Origin: Capilliphycus salinus
GTDB lineage: Bacteria > Cyanobacteriota > Cyanobacteriia > Cyanobacteriales > Microcoleaceae
Length of the DNA stretch: 64,000 nucleotides
Reading direction: 5' to 3'
NCBI RefSeq assembly: GCF_047276495.1
Contig: NZ_CP178543.1
Span: 5,084,001 to 5,148,000, forward strand
Under the pieces are notes generated by a model. That model searched no databases, was not told the origin of the DNA, and saw only the letters and a program-made list of their open reading frames with translations. Made by a program: the position numbers and the translations under genes. Shown here piece by piece: positions 27,435 through 37,158 of the stretch; position 1 is the first letter of the stretch; each line of letters opens with the position of its first letter.

Positions 27435-29682
27435 TTAAGCGCGAATAAATGCCTCAACAATGCTGTTTTCAACTAACTCTTGATTTCGGGTATCTGTCGA
27501 TAGGTTGCTATCACCGTCGGTTGCATAAGCATCAACGACATTTTGAATAATCTTTAAACCCGCAGTACCCGCCATCGTCATCAGAGACTCGGGGTGAAAC
27601 TGAACCGCAGCGATAGGGAGATCCCGATGTTCGATCGCCATCACCACCTGATCGGAGGAAAATGCTGTTACTTTCAATTCCGCAGGCATTGCCTTTGTTA
27701 ACGCATACAGCGAGTGATACCGTCCCGCTTCAAAGGTTGAAGGCAACCCTTTAAACAAAACTGAATCTGAGTCTACAACAGTAATTTCCGAAGAAATACC
27801 ATGTTGCGGATAGTCTAAAACCCCCAAAGTTCCGCCAAAGGCTTCGACAATACCCTGTAACCCCAAACAGACTCCAAACAGGGGAATATGCCGGTGAACG
27901 CAAGCTTTGACCATGTTTCCGACGCCAAAATCGGGCCGGACGTCCGGGACCGGGCGAAAGTACCACCAAGTCGGGTTGTTCTTGGTCGAGGGTTTCGATC
28001 GCGAAACCGTGACGTCGGGTGATAACTTGGGCGCCGGTTTGCCGAATATAGTTCGCCAACGTATGCACAAAAGAGTCTTCGTAGTCTACGATCAACACTT
28101 TCGGGCGATCGCTGGTTTTGGTCTGGATGGGGGTTGTTGACTGGCGAGCGCTTGAATGTTCCGGTTTGCTTTGTTTCAACGCTTGCAGCATTGCAGCCGC
28201 TTTGGTAAGCGTTTCTTTGGCTTCGGCTTCGGGAACTGAACTGTGCAGGACTGTCGCCCCGACGCGCACTTCTGCGACTCCATCCTGTAGGCGAATGGTT
28301 CTCAACACCAAGCCGGTGTTTAGGTTGCCGTTAAAATTGAAATAACCGACCGCTCCCCCATACCACCGTCTGGCGCTGCGTTCATGCTGTTCGATAAAGG
28401 CGATCGCCGCCCGTTTGGGCGCACCTGTTACTGTTACCGCCCAGGTATGGGTTAAAAAGGCGTCTAGGGCGTCGTATTGGTCCTCTAACACCCCTTCAAC
28501 GTGGTCAACGGTATGGATCAAATGGCTGTACATTTCCACCTGACGCCGGCCGATAACCTGGACCGATCCGGGTTTGCAAACTCGGGATTTATCATTGCGA
28601 TCGACGTCGGTACACATAGTCAATTCTGTCTCGTCTTTGAGAGAATTGAGTAAATGTCGAATTTGATAGGCGTCTTCGATCGCATCATCGCCCCGTTCAA
28701 TGGTGCCGCTGATCGGACAGGTTTCTACTCGTTTTCCATCGACTCGCACGAACATTTCTGGGGAAGCGCCGATTAAATATTCGCCTCCCAAATTGAATAT
28801 AAATCCGTAGGGACTGGGGTTGATATTTTGCAGGATTTGAAACAGTTCGCTGGGTGCGGTACGAGTGGTTTCAAAGAAGCTTTGAGATGGGACTACTTCA
28901 AATAAGTCTCCTCTGCGGAAATATTCAAATGCTGTTTTGACTAATTCCGCATATTCGCCCGGACCGTGATCGGCAACTTGGCTAACAGGTTTGCGTTTTC
29001 CTTGATAGTTTGTGACTTCGCCGGTTCGTGCTAGTCCCTCGGTTGAACTGTTGGCGGTTTTGAAGTCGTATTGCAGTTGAAATGCTTGTTGTAAGTAGTA
29101 GTCTACGACAATAAGTTCATCGGGTAAATACAGCACTAAGTCTCGCTGATCGTGAGGACGTTTTATGGTTTGGGGGATGGGTTCAAATTGGAAAACTAAG
29201 TCGTAACCCAGCGCTCCGTAAAGTCCTAAATGTTCGTCTTCGTCGCTTTTTAGTACGGTTGTAATTGCTCGAATTACTGAGAAGGCGGAGGGTTGTTGGC
29301 TTCTTTCTTCTTCTGAAAATAACCGTTGGGCTGGTGCAACGTCGCCCGTGATTTTTTGACGGGTTTGCTTAATATTTTTTAGGTCGGCACAATTGAAGAT
29401 TGCATCGGCTATCTGTTCGAGTAATATTTCGCCTCGTTCGTTTAGGGATGTAATTGTAAAATTATGGTCGCGTGTGGCGATTTCCAGCGGGGGATTTACA
29501 AACCCAATCGCCCATCTTCTATAGCGTCCGGGATATTCGTAGCTGCTGGTTAATAATCCACCTCGCGCAGTATCTAATTTAGATAAAATTTGATCTAAAG
29601 CGGTTGATTTAGGTAGAAGTTCTACCTGTCGATTTACTTCGATACCACCCTCTGTTAGATATTGTTGAGCTTTATACATCAT
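27435..29682 (-). CDS. trpE(G): Fused anthranilate synthase TrpE-TrpG, with one apparent frameshift
   Basis: Residues 1-520 form the chorismate-binding TrpE part (SSYEYPGRYRRW near the N-terminus, PISGTIERGDDAIED, ELTMCTDVDRNDKSRVC, GAPKRAAI). After a linker comes the glutamine amidotransferase TrpG (VLIVDYEDSFVHTLANY, SPGPGRP, nucleophile in FGVCLGLQG, HPES). The frame breaks at 27933-27936: between the codons for GRP and DFGVGN there are four bases instead of three, so one base is extra in a G/C run. Downstream the TrpG frame is intact to 27435. It makes anthranilate from chorismate, the entry to the dedicated trp pathway. The start ATG follows GGAGAA. Sequencing error is the likeliest cause; real loss would disable TrpG. 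Confidence 0.9.
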
Positions 29683-29746
29683 GTCTTAGTTCTCCATGAT
29701 ACTGCGGTAGATTTCTGTGAAAACACTGATTACTGTCTTTACTGTC

Positions 29747-30132
29747 TCAGAGCTTAAAGAACTTTATACAGAAATTTCAATGATATTTTTTAGGAATATC
29801 GTTACATTTCTTTAGATGATCTTGTCTAAACGAATTGTCAGACTGAAACTGTTGAAAGCTTGAGCAATGTTTTTACAAAAACTCTAACTTTCTACGGAGA
29901 AACAACTATCTTTAGATAGATGAACTAACACAAGATAAGTGTTAACAGTCCTTATTTTAAAAGGTTAAATTTAATTCTGTAAAACACCTCAATTCCCCTG
30001 CGATCGCCGAGAGTTTGTGGGGTCTGACACCTCGTTAAACATTACCGTTATCAAACATCCGTGAAAATACGGACGACTTGATCAGAGCTTAAAGAACTTT
30101 GTAAAGAAATTTCAATGATATTTTTTCGGAAT
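29747..30132. repeat. 51-bp direct repeat upstream of trpE
   Basis: Copies at 29747-29797 and 30082-30132 share TCAGAGCTTAAAGAACTTT then AGAAATTTCAATGATATTTT, differing at only a few positions. Weaker similarity continues beyond, including AGATAGATGAA at 29914 and 30226, so a segment of about 150-190 bp seems to have been duplicated and then diverged. Confidence 0.85.
29894..29922. promoter_or_regulatory. Putative operator upstream of trpE (site C)
   Basis: CTTTAGATAGATG at 29910-29922 is the exact reverse complement of the 13-mer at 8859 and 18232. It overlaps a perfect palindrome CTATCT-TT-AGATAG (29906-29919) and follows ACGGAGAAA (29894). The site is about 230 bases from the trpE start. 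Confidence 0.6.
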
Positions 30133-30249
30133 CCAATGATTTTTTTTTAGATTGACTGATAGATATAAATTCCTCAACTATAATTTGGAAAATATCGGTA
30201 AATCTCTTCACTAATTTCTACCCAAAGATAGATGAATTAATTTCGTTAG

Positions 30250-30305
30250 GCAAGGGGAAAGGGGAAAGGGGAAAGGGGAAAGGGGAAAAGGGAAAGGGGA
30301 AAGGC
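30250..30305. repeat. GGGGAAA simple repeat
   Basis: About seven GGGGAAA-type units in a row; the same type is at 21191-21240. Confidence 0.8.
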
Positions 30306-30335
30306 AACCATGCAAGAGTTAATAGGTAATTCTAT

Positions 30336-30370
30336 AAAAACCCGGTAACTTTATCGCGCACCGGGTTTTT
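30336..30370. terminator. Bidirectional terminator-like hairpin
   Basis: AAAAACCCGGT (30336-30346) and ACCGGGTTTTT (30360-30370) form a perfect 11-bp stem with T-runs on either strand. No upstream gene on the plus strand needs it, so it may be a dispersed element or an insulator between trpE and tldE. Confidence 0.6.
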
Positions 30371-30483
30371 GGGAGAAAATTAAATACTCAATCTTTCCCC
30401 CCGAGCGGTAAAATCGACTCAGGGGCTTTGCGGGTGCGATCGCCTCTAAATTTATTATTAAGGAAGCTATCAACAGCGATTTC

Positions 30484-31792
30484 ATGGTAAACTCAATTTT
30501 AGAGCAACTGTTAGAGCGGGCAACTCCAAAGGTCGATGCGGCTGAGGTGTACTTTCTCTCGTCTCAAGATACGCCGATTCAGTTTGAGAATAATCGCCTC
30601 AAATCTCTACAAACGAAAGCAAAACAAGGCGTGGCTTTGCGGGTGATTTCTAACGGGAAGTTGGGTTTTGCCAGTTCTACAGATTTGACTCGACTCGACG
30701 ATCTGATCGAAGCGGCAATTCAAACCGCAGAAATTGCTGATCCGGTAGAATTTGAATTTGCTAAAAATTATCATCACTCAACACCGAAAACCTCTTACAC
30801 TTTCCCCACAACTCAAGAATTGGTAGAATTGGGTCAATCGTTAATCGAACAAGTTCACAACTACAACAGTGAAATTCTGGTTAATGTTGACTTTGAGATC
30901 GAAACGGAATTTATACAAATTGCCACAACTGACGATGTTTTTGCCGAACAATCTCATCAAATTTTAAGCGGAAGTTTGGGGGGAAATTTGGTTCGGGGTG
31001 AAGATTTTCTGGAAATTTACACCTATGATATCGCTGGCGATCGCCCCCTCGACAGCGAGAAATTGTTATCGGATTTAATTCAAAAATACCAGTTAGCCGA
31101 ACAAAAAGCAACCATTTCTAGCGGATCTTTTCCGGTTTTGTTTACGCCGAGGGCGGTGGCGATGGTGTTGGGACGTTTGTTTAAAACCGTGTTATCCGGT
31201 CAGGCGGTTGTACAAAAATCTTCGCCTTTGAGTGATAAATTGGGTCAAACTTTATTTGATTCTCGTTTAACTTTATTAGAAGATCCCCAGTTAGGTCCGA
31301 ATGCTTGTGATTTTGACGATGAAGGGACTCCAACCACTCGTAAAACTTTAATTGACAAAGGCACCGTTCAAGGGTTTTACTGGGATAGACAGTGGGCGGT
31401 TCGAGGTCAGGTTGAACCGACTGGAAACGGGTTTCGCGGTGGGTTATCTCGTCCGGGTCCTTCTTTGGCGAATCTCTGTATGAGTCCGGGAAGCACCTCT
31501 ACAGAAGATTTAATTGCCAGTATGGATGAAGGGATCATTGTTGATCAAGTGTTGGGGGGCCGGTCAGTCCAACCAGTTGGCGGGAGAATTTTCGGTCAAT
31601 TTGGATTTGGGTTATAAAGTCGAAAAAGGTGAAATTGTCGGCCGGTTGAAGAATACAATGGTAGCGGGTAATATTTTTGAGGCGTTTAAACGGTTGGGGG
31701 ATTTTGGCGATCGCCCGGAATGGGTGGGCGGAGGATCTTATGTTCCCAGTTTGTTGTTTCAAGAGTTGGGAGTTGCCGCCCGTAAGTCTTAA
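30484..31792 (+). CDS. TldD/PmbA family protease subunit (TldE-like), with one apparent frameshift
   Basis: The first frame (30484 to about 31555) gives AAEVYFLSSQDTPIQFENNRLKSL and IISNGKLGFASS-like PmbA features, then STEDLIASMDEGIIVDQVLG. The second frame, open to 31792, continues GQSNQLAGEFSVNLDLGY and LKNTMVAGNIFEAFKRLGD, the conserved TldE/PmbA C-terminus. The join falls in a run of six G (31554-31559) where five would keep the frame, so one G is probably extra. TldD/TldE form a metalloprotease pair that trims peptides; this subunit usually lacks the zinc site and assists TldD, which is not in the window. AGGAAG precedes the ATG. Confidence 0.88.
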
Positions 31793-31812
31793 TCAATTAT
31801 GAATTATAAATT

Positions 31813-32619
31813 ATGAATAAGGCGATGAAAACAATTAGGACTCTATTAGTCGTTTTTCTAACGGGTTTGTTGCTGAGTGGGTGCGTTAAATACGATGTGG
31901 GAATTGAGTTTAACAGCCAAACTTACGGAACAATTCAGCAGAAAATACAGCTATCTGAACGTTTAACGGGTTTTAGTCGGGATGCCGTTAATGAGTGGGT
32001 CCGCAGTCTCAAAGGTCGGGTTAGACGGGTTGGAGGACGAACTAAAAAGGTTTCGGATCGGGAAATTTTAGTTACGATTCCGTTTGGGAATGGGGCGGAT
32101 TTAAAAGAAAAGTTTGAACGGTTTTTTAATCCGGTTGATTCGGAAAAAAATAAGAGATTTAAAGATAAGTTAGATGATGATTTACCCCAATTTTCTTCGG
32201 AGTTGAACCTGAAACAAAATAATTTTGTTTTTGTATTGCGAAATCATTTAAGTTTGGACTTAGATTTGCGAGACCTGGCGTTACTGACTGCAAAAGAACA
32301 GGTTTTAATTAATTCGGGAGATTTGTTAGAATTACAGTTTAGTTTGAATACCCCTTGGGGTGCAAAACTGATAGAAACTGATGGGATAAACCCCGACAAC
32401 CCCCAACCCCTAACGGTGATATCCAAACAAAAGGGTCAACGGGTTTGGACTTTGAAACCCGGAGAAGTGAATCACTTAGAAGCGGTTTTTTGGATACCGA
32501 GTCCGGTTGGAATTGGTGCGGTTGTGATTGTTTTATTTAGCTATTTCGGGTATACTCTCAAATACAGGTTGTTATCGAACGAGAAGATTTCCCAAAAAAC
32601 AACTCAAGCAGAAGTCTAA
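31813..32619 (+). CDS. DUF3153-type lipoprotein
   Basis: The 268-residue product begins with a signal peptide and lipobox (LLVVFLTGLLLSGC, Cys near residue 24), then KYDVGIEFNSQTYGTIQQKI and a soluble domain. A single hydrophobic segment near residues 230-250 (IGAVVIVLFSYFGYTL) precedes a short polar tail. This architecture, common in cyanobacteria, matches the DUF3153 family, whose function is unknown. It begins 20 bases after the tldE stop and is probably co-transcribed with it. Confidence 0.8.
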   Translation: MNKAMKTIRTLLVVFLTGLLLSGCVKYDVGIEFNSQTYGTIQQKIQLSERLTGFSRDAVNEWVRSLKGRVRRVGGRTKKVSDREILVTIPFGNGADLKEKFERFFNPVDSEKNKRFKDKLDDDLPQFSSELNLKQNNFVFVLRNHLSLDLDLRDLALLTAKEQVLINSGDLLELQFSLNTPWGAKLIETDGINPDNPQPLTVISKQKGQRVWTLKPGEVNHLEAVFWIPSPVGIGAVVIVLFSYFGYTLKYRLLSNEKISQKTTQAEV

Positions 32620-32821
32620 CGGAAAATTAGACAACTGCAACAGAAAAACATTCTGGGGACGCAGCGGTTGCGTCCTTAACGTCTAGAAATTCTAAGTCTA
32701 GAAATTCTAAAAAATTAAGAAATATAAAATCTCAATAAAAGATTAAACCGCTGTTAACGATTCTCCGTTAGATTATAAGTTAGATTATCAAAGATCTAAC
32801 CAAAACCAGTTCATTTTGACA

Positions 32822-33520
32822 ATGACCTATGATCAAAACCTGATTCCACCTCAATCTTTAATCGTTTCCTGTCAGGCGCCGGTTGACTCTCCCCTGCACG
32901 ATCCGATTATAATTGCAGCAATGGCAAAAGCATCTGTTAATCAAGGTGCGGTCGGAGTGCGAGTCGATACACCGAACCATATCAAAGCCGTGCGAGAACA
33001 AATCACTCAGCCCATCATTGGACTGTGGAAACAACAGATTCCCGGCTATGAAGTTTATATCACACCTCGGTTTACAGATGCAATGGCGATCGCGCAGGCC
33101 GGGGCTGATATTATCGCCGTAGATGCGACCTTAAGAAACCGTCCCAACGGAGAAACCGCAAACACCCTGATTCTGAAAATTAAGCAAGAATTAGGTAAAC
33201 AGGTCATGGCGGATGTAGACACCCTAGAAGCCGCAATAGAAGCCGCTAAAGGGGGTGCAGATTTTGTCGGGACAACCCTTTATGGTTATACAAAAGCAAC
33301 TGAAAATTGTTCTCCTCCCGGCTTTGAATTGCTGGAAAACATGGTAAAAAACCTGGAAATTCCGGTGATTTGTGAAGGGGGAATTTCTTCGCCAGAATCC
33401 GCCCAAAAAGCGCTCGAATTGGGGGCTTATGCTGTGGTGGTTGGGACGGCAATTACCGGAATAGATATTCAAGTCAAAAGGTATCAAACCGCATTAAATC
33501 AAATGGAGGTAAAAAGCTGA
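32822..33520 (+). CDS. N-acetylmannosamine-6-phosphate 2-epimerase-like protein (NanE family)
   Basis: The 232-residue TIM barrel has the NanE pattern: SLIVSCQAPVDSPLHDP, AVGVRVDTPNHIKAV, PIIGLWKQQIPG, VYITPRFTDAMAIAQAGADIIAVDAT, MADVDTLEAAIEAAKGGADFVGTTLYGYT and ICEGGISSPE with AYAVVVGTAITG. Lys in GLWKQ and Glu in CEGG are the likely catalytic residues. NanE interconverts N-acetylmannosamine 6-phosphate and N-acetylglucosamine 6-phosphate. No sialic acid genes are nearby, so it probably serves amino sugar or cell-wall metabolism. The longest frame starts with TTG six bases earlier; ATG at 32822 is preferred. Confidence 0.88.
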   Translation: MTYDQNLIPPQSLIVSCQAPVDSPLHDPIIIAAMAKASVNQGAVGVRVDTPNHIKAVREQITQPIIGLWKQQIPGYEVYITPRFTDAMAIAQAGADIIAVDATLRNRPNGETANTLILKIKQELGKQVMADVDTLEAAIEAAKGGADFVGTTLYGYTKATENCSPPGFELLENMVKNLEIPVICEGGISSPESAQKALELGAYAVVVGTAITGIDIQVKRYQTALNQMEVKS

Positions 33521-34036
33521 CAGAAAAAACTCAAAAACTAATCTAAAATCGGAGAAATTTTAGATCGATTTCAAGGGTTAAAAGCAACGGGATTATTAAC
33601 AGGAAATCGCCCCTAAAAAAGAGAAACAGATACCGTAAAACGTGCCTAAAAGCAACCCTCGATAAAACGAATTAAACACCCAATCAATCTATCTGTTTTT
33701 ATCTTCCCTACTCTAAAATAGATGGCTGAAAACTGATGATGAGCCTCTGGAGTTTAGGAATAAAACTGCTAAATTTTAGAAGACTAGCCCGACCCATTCA
33801 GAAGAATGAAAAAAGAAGGCTAACAGAAGCGGTTAATCTTCATCTCTGTTGCAGCAGACCGGAAAATTAAGACCTTGGGGAATTCCAGGGAAGATTTCAG
33901 CGTAAAAAAAACCCTTACCATTTCCCATTTTATCTTCACTTGAGTTGAAGAAAATTAATCATCTTATCCGGATTTTTAGTTCCCTTCATCGGGAATAAGA
34001 AATAATGCAATCAAATCATACTCTAATGTAATTCCT
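33521..34036. other. Gap between nanE-like gene and PBP2
   Basis: About 515 AT-rich bases. TCTATCTGTTTTTATCTTCCC near 33687 resembles a stretch near 56154, and TCTAAAATAGATGG lies near 33711; neither reaches the full CATCTATCTAAAG motif. No gene or RNA was recognised. Confidence 0.4.
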
Positions 34037-35860
34037 ATGGCGACAGAAACCTTATTTGACTATCAACCGAAATATGTAACCACCGCTCCCGACGTGCAGG
34101 ATTCAACCGTGAGACGTTCCCGTTTTCACAAAGGGATAATTCTGCTGCTGGTGATTACAGGATTAATGAGTGTTTTTAGCATTCAGCTTGCAAAATTGCA
34201 AATCATTGAAGGGGAATATAATCGACTTTGGGCCGAAACAAATCGTCTGCGTTTGGCTCCTGTTCCCGCTAAACGGGGTGAAATACTTGATCGCAAAGGA
34301 GAAGTTCTCGCCACCAGTCGTCTGTCTCGTTCGGTGTATTTGTGGCCGCAAGAAAAAACCCCCGAACAGTGGCAAGAAACCGCCAAACAGTTAAGCACAA
34401 TTCTGAAAATACCAGATACTAAAATTATACAACAACTCGAACAAGCCGGATACCGTTCACGGCTTCCGGTGCGAATTTACCAAGATATTAATCCTTCGAT
34501 GTTTATCGCTTTGGCCGAAGAAATGGGCAAATCCAGAGGGATTGAAATTCGAGGCGAATCCAGACGTTATTATCCTCATAATACTTTGGCGTCTCATCTG
34601 TTAGGATATATCGGAGAAGCCACCCTCGATGAATTAAAGGCAAATCCTAATTATCCGATGGGGATGATTGTGGGGAAAACCGGTATCGAAAATAAAGCCA
34701 ATTCCGAGTTAGAAGGCGTTTGGGGAAATCGTTTAGTAGAAGTCGATGCCAGAGGAAATGAAATTCAAGAATTGGGCTTACAATCTCCGGTTTCAGGAAA
34801 ACCCGTTCAACTGACTCTCGATTATAAATTACAGAAAATAGCCGAGGAAAAATTGGGCGACCGACGGGGTGCGGCCGTGGCAATTGATGTCAGAACCGGG
34901 GCGATTTTAGTCATGGCAAGCGGTCCCAGTTTTAACCCCAATTTCTTTACCCGTCAGTTAACGGCAAAAGAATGGAACCGACTGCAAGGGGCAGAAAATC
35001 CGCTTCTCAATCGCGCCATGCAAGGGTATCCGCCCGGAAGTACCTTTAAAGTTGTCACCGCCACTGCCGGGATGCAGTCGGGTAAGTTTAAACCCAATTC
35101 CAAATTGATGACTTCGGCGGCGATTACTGTGGGGGATACTTCTTTCCACGAATACAATAATGCGGGTTATGGGGTGATTGGATTTGAAAAAGCATTAACC
35201 GTTAGTAGCAACACCTTTTTCTATCAAGTGGGGATGAAAGCAGGCCCCGAACAAATTTCTAAATGGGGTCGAGAATTGGGGATTGGCGGTTCAATTAATT
35301 TGGATATTTTGGGACTTGATAGTGGAAATCACGGTCAAATTCCCACGCCCGCCGAAAAGGAACAAATATATGGTGAACCCTGGTATGTTGGGGATACGGT
35401 TTCGATGTCTATTGGTCAGGGGTTGGTGTTGGTTACGCCGTTGGAATTGGCGGTGATGACGGCGACGGTTGCCAATGGGGGATGGCGAGTTCAACCGCAT
35501 TTACTCGCTTCTCAAACGAATACACCGGAAACCGAACGGGTGAAAACCTCGATTTCTCCGGCTACGTTAAATGTGATTCGTCAGGGGTTAATTTCTGTGG
35601 TTAAAGAAGGAACCGGACGCCGTTTAAATGATGGTTCTATTCCGTTAACGGGCGGGAAAACCGGGACGGTAGAAATTCCTGGAAAACCGGATAATTCCAT
35701 GTATATCGCCTTTGGGCCTGCGGATAAACCGGAAATTGCGATCGCGGTGGCGGTCGAAGCGGGAGGTTATGGATCGGTATCGGCCGCACCCATTGCCCAC
35801 GAAATTTTTAAAGCCTATTTCGGGCCGCCCAAACCGAAAGCACCGGCTAAGAAAAAATAG
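34037..35860 (+). CDS. mrdA: Penicillin-binding protein 2 (MrdA), peptidoglycan transpeptidase
   Basis: The 607-residue class B PBP has an N-terminal cytoplasmic tail and one membrane helix (IILLLVITGLMSVFSIQL, about 35-52), then a dimerisation domain with RGEILDRKGEVLA. The transpeptidase domain has the active Ser in GYPPGSTFK (near residue 335), SSNTFFYQ (SxN motif) and GGKTGT near residue 538. It cross-links peptidoglycan in the periplasm for cell elongation. The tail ends in a Pro/Ala/Lys stretch. It stands alone, with a terminator after it. Confidence 0.95.
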   Translation: MATETLFDYQPKYVTTAPDVQDSTVRRSRFHKGIILLLVITGLMSVFSIQLAKLQIIEGEYNRLWAETNRLRLAPVPAKRGEILDRKGEVLATSRLSRSVYLWPQEKTPEQWQETAKQLSTILKIPDTKIIQQLEQAGYRSRLPVRIYQDINPSMFIALAEEMGKSRGIEIRGESRRYYPHNTLASHLLGYIGEATLDELKANPNYPMGMIVGKTGIENKANSELEGVWGNRLVEVDARGNEIQELGLQSPVSGKPVQLTLDYKLQKIAEEKLGDRRGAAVAIDVRTGAILVMASGPSFNPNFFTRQLTAKEWNRLQGAENPLLNRAMQGYPPGSTFKVVTATAGMQSGKFKPNSKLMTSAAITVGDTSFHEYNNAGYGVIGFEKALTVSSNTFFYQVGMKAGPEQISKWGRELGIGGSINLDILGLDSGNHGQIPTPAEKEQIYGEPWYVGDTVSMSIGQGLVLVTPLELAVMTATVANGGWRVQPHLLASQTNTPETERVKTSISPATLNVIRQGLISVVKEGTGRRLNDGSIPLTGGKTGTVEIPGKPDNSMYIAFGPADKPEIAIAVAVEAGGYGSVSAAPIAHEIFKAYFGPPKPKAPAKKK

Positions 35861-36231
35861 AAAAAATAATCGTTTTATTTGGATTAAGAACCCGGTTTTT
35901 CAAATAAATCGGGTTTTTGGTTTGTAGGCGATCGAGAATTCTGTAGAAACCGCCCCTACACTTGGGATTATTAATTACCGGGTTTTTGGCTTGTAGGCGA
36001 TCGAGAATTCTGTTGATTCTGTTGGTGGGGTGGTGACTGATCTGAACCCGCCCCGTGCTTTCTATTCCCTTTTCTAGTGTACTTTAGATAGATAAATTCT
36101 ATCTAAAAGCAGAGAAAAATCCTCGCTCAAACTAGAAGATATACAACTTGAGATAGATAAAAAACAGGAAGGATGTATTTTAATCTCAACTCATTAGATC
36201 GAATCTAAAATTATTCTTTCAGGAGTTGGTT
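35861..36231. other. mrdA-rhodopsin gap with repeats and operator-like palindrome
   Basis: Contains an ACCCGG...CGGGT hairpin with T-run just after mrdA (about 35889-35922, its terminator). Two diverged copies of a repeat with TTGTAGGCGATCGAGAATTCTG lie at about 35922 and 35992, ending in AACCCGCCCC near 36052. The operator-like site E is at 36082-36109. Confidence 0.7.
36082..36109. promoter_or_regulatory. Putative operator upstream of rhodopsin (site E)
   Basis: CTTTAGATAGA (36082-36092) and TCTATCTAAAAG (36098-36109) form an almost perfect inverted repeat with a five-base spacer. The first arm matches 12 of 13 bases of the motif found in the scyA and trpE upstream regions. It lies about 120-150 bases before the rhodopsin start; a further AGATAGAT follows near 36151. 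Confidence 0.6.
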
Positions 36232-37158
36232 GTGATTTCATTATTTGATTCATTTTTGAATCTATCTGTTTATCTATCTCAAATACCAGAAGGTGCAATT
36301 CCGGAAGGTTTAAATCTAGAAAATCTACTCACTTATTCTCCACTTCAACACCAACTAATTTCTCATTTGCTTGTATTGGGTGTCAGCGCCCAAGCCGTCG
36401 GTTTTGTTTATTTTACCGCCACCCGCAAACGTTCTGCACCTAAGTACCAACCTTCATCGGTACTTTCGTCTGTGGTGATGGTGTCAGCATTTCTGATTTT
36501 AGCGTGGCAATTGGTCGGATGGTCGCAGGCTTTTGACTTTGAGGGAGGGATCTGGCGACTGACCGATAATACCTTTTCCAATGGTTATCGGTACTTAAAC
36601 TGGTCGATAGACGTTCCCTGTCTGTTGACTCAAATGTTGTTTCTGCTGGATGTGTCACCCGGTCAATTTAGAAAAACGCGCAGACGCTTTATTACAGCCG
36701 GATTGTTAATGATTTATACCGGATATATTGGACAGTATTTTGAAGTGACCAATACTCTGAGTTTTCTGATTTGGGGTGCCGTCAGTACCGTCTTTTATAT
36801 CTACATTTTGTTTTTGGTGGGTAGCTTAATCTTTCGGACTCGGGACAATTTACCCCACACAGCCTCTAAAACAATGGGTACTGTTTGGATTTTAATTCTA
36901 ATTTCTTGGACGTTATATCCGGTAGCTTATTTAATGCCATTTTTCTGGAAGATCTTCCCCGAGTTAGGAACTTGGAGTGTTGTGATCAGACAGTTCCTCT
37001 ACACGATGGCTGATGTTTTATCAAAAGTGATCTACGGTGTGTTATTGTCGAGTATTGCTCAAACTCGCAGCGCTGCCGAAGGATATGAACCCGCTCTGAA
37101 AGTACAAAAAACGAACGAGAATTTTCGACCCGACTATATGGAAACTCCTTCGCGCTAG
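36232..37158 (+). CDS. Microbial rhodopsin with NDQ motif, probable light-driven sodium pump
   Basis: The 308-residue seven-helix protein carries, in helix C, GYRYLNWSIDVPCLLTQML. Arg120 is followed by Asn123, Asp127 and Gln134, at the positions of Asp85, Thr89 and Asp96 of bacteriorhodopsin, which is the N-D-Q set that defines sodium-pumping rhodopsins such as KR2. Helix F has SWTLYPVAYLMP and helix G has MADVLSKVIYGVLL, with the retinal Lys at 265 and counter-ion Asp at 261. GTG at 36232 is the start because AGGAG lies six bases upstream; the TTG at 36226 would touch that site. It is monocistronic, with a terminator after it. No carotene dioxygenase gene is nearby. Sodium transport is inferred from motif only. 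Confidence 0.92.
   Translation: MISLFDSFLNLSVYLSQIPEGAIPEGLNLENLLTYSPLQHQLISHLLVLGVSAQAVGFVYFTATRKRSAPKYQPSSVLSSVVMVSAFLILAWQLVGWSQAFDFEGGIWRLTDNTFSNGYRYLNWSIDVPCLLTQMLFLLDVSPGQFRKTRRRFITAGLLMIYTGYIGQYFEVTNTLSFLIWGAVSTVFYIYILFLVGSLIFRTRDNLPHTASKTMGTVWILILISWTLYPVAYLMPFFWKIFPELGTWSVVIRQFLYTMADVLSKVIYGVLLSSIAQTRSAAEGYEPALKVQKTNENFRPDYMETPSR

Larger units (their letters stand above)
29683..30483. other. Divergent trpE/tldE intergenic region
   Basis: An 800-base region rich in signals: a 51-bp direct repeat (29747 and 30082), motif site C at 29906-29922, a partial copy of it at 30224-30234, a GGGGAAA simple repeat (30250-30305) and a hairpin at 30336-30370. The trpE promoter is expected in the first 250 bases. 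Confidence 0.6.
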
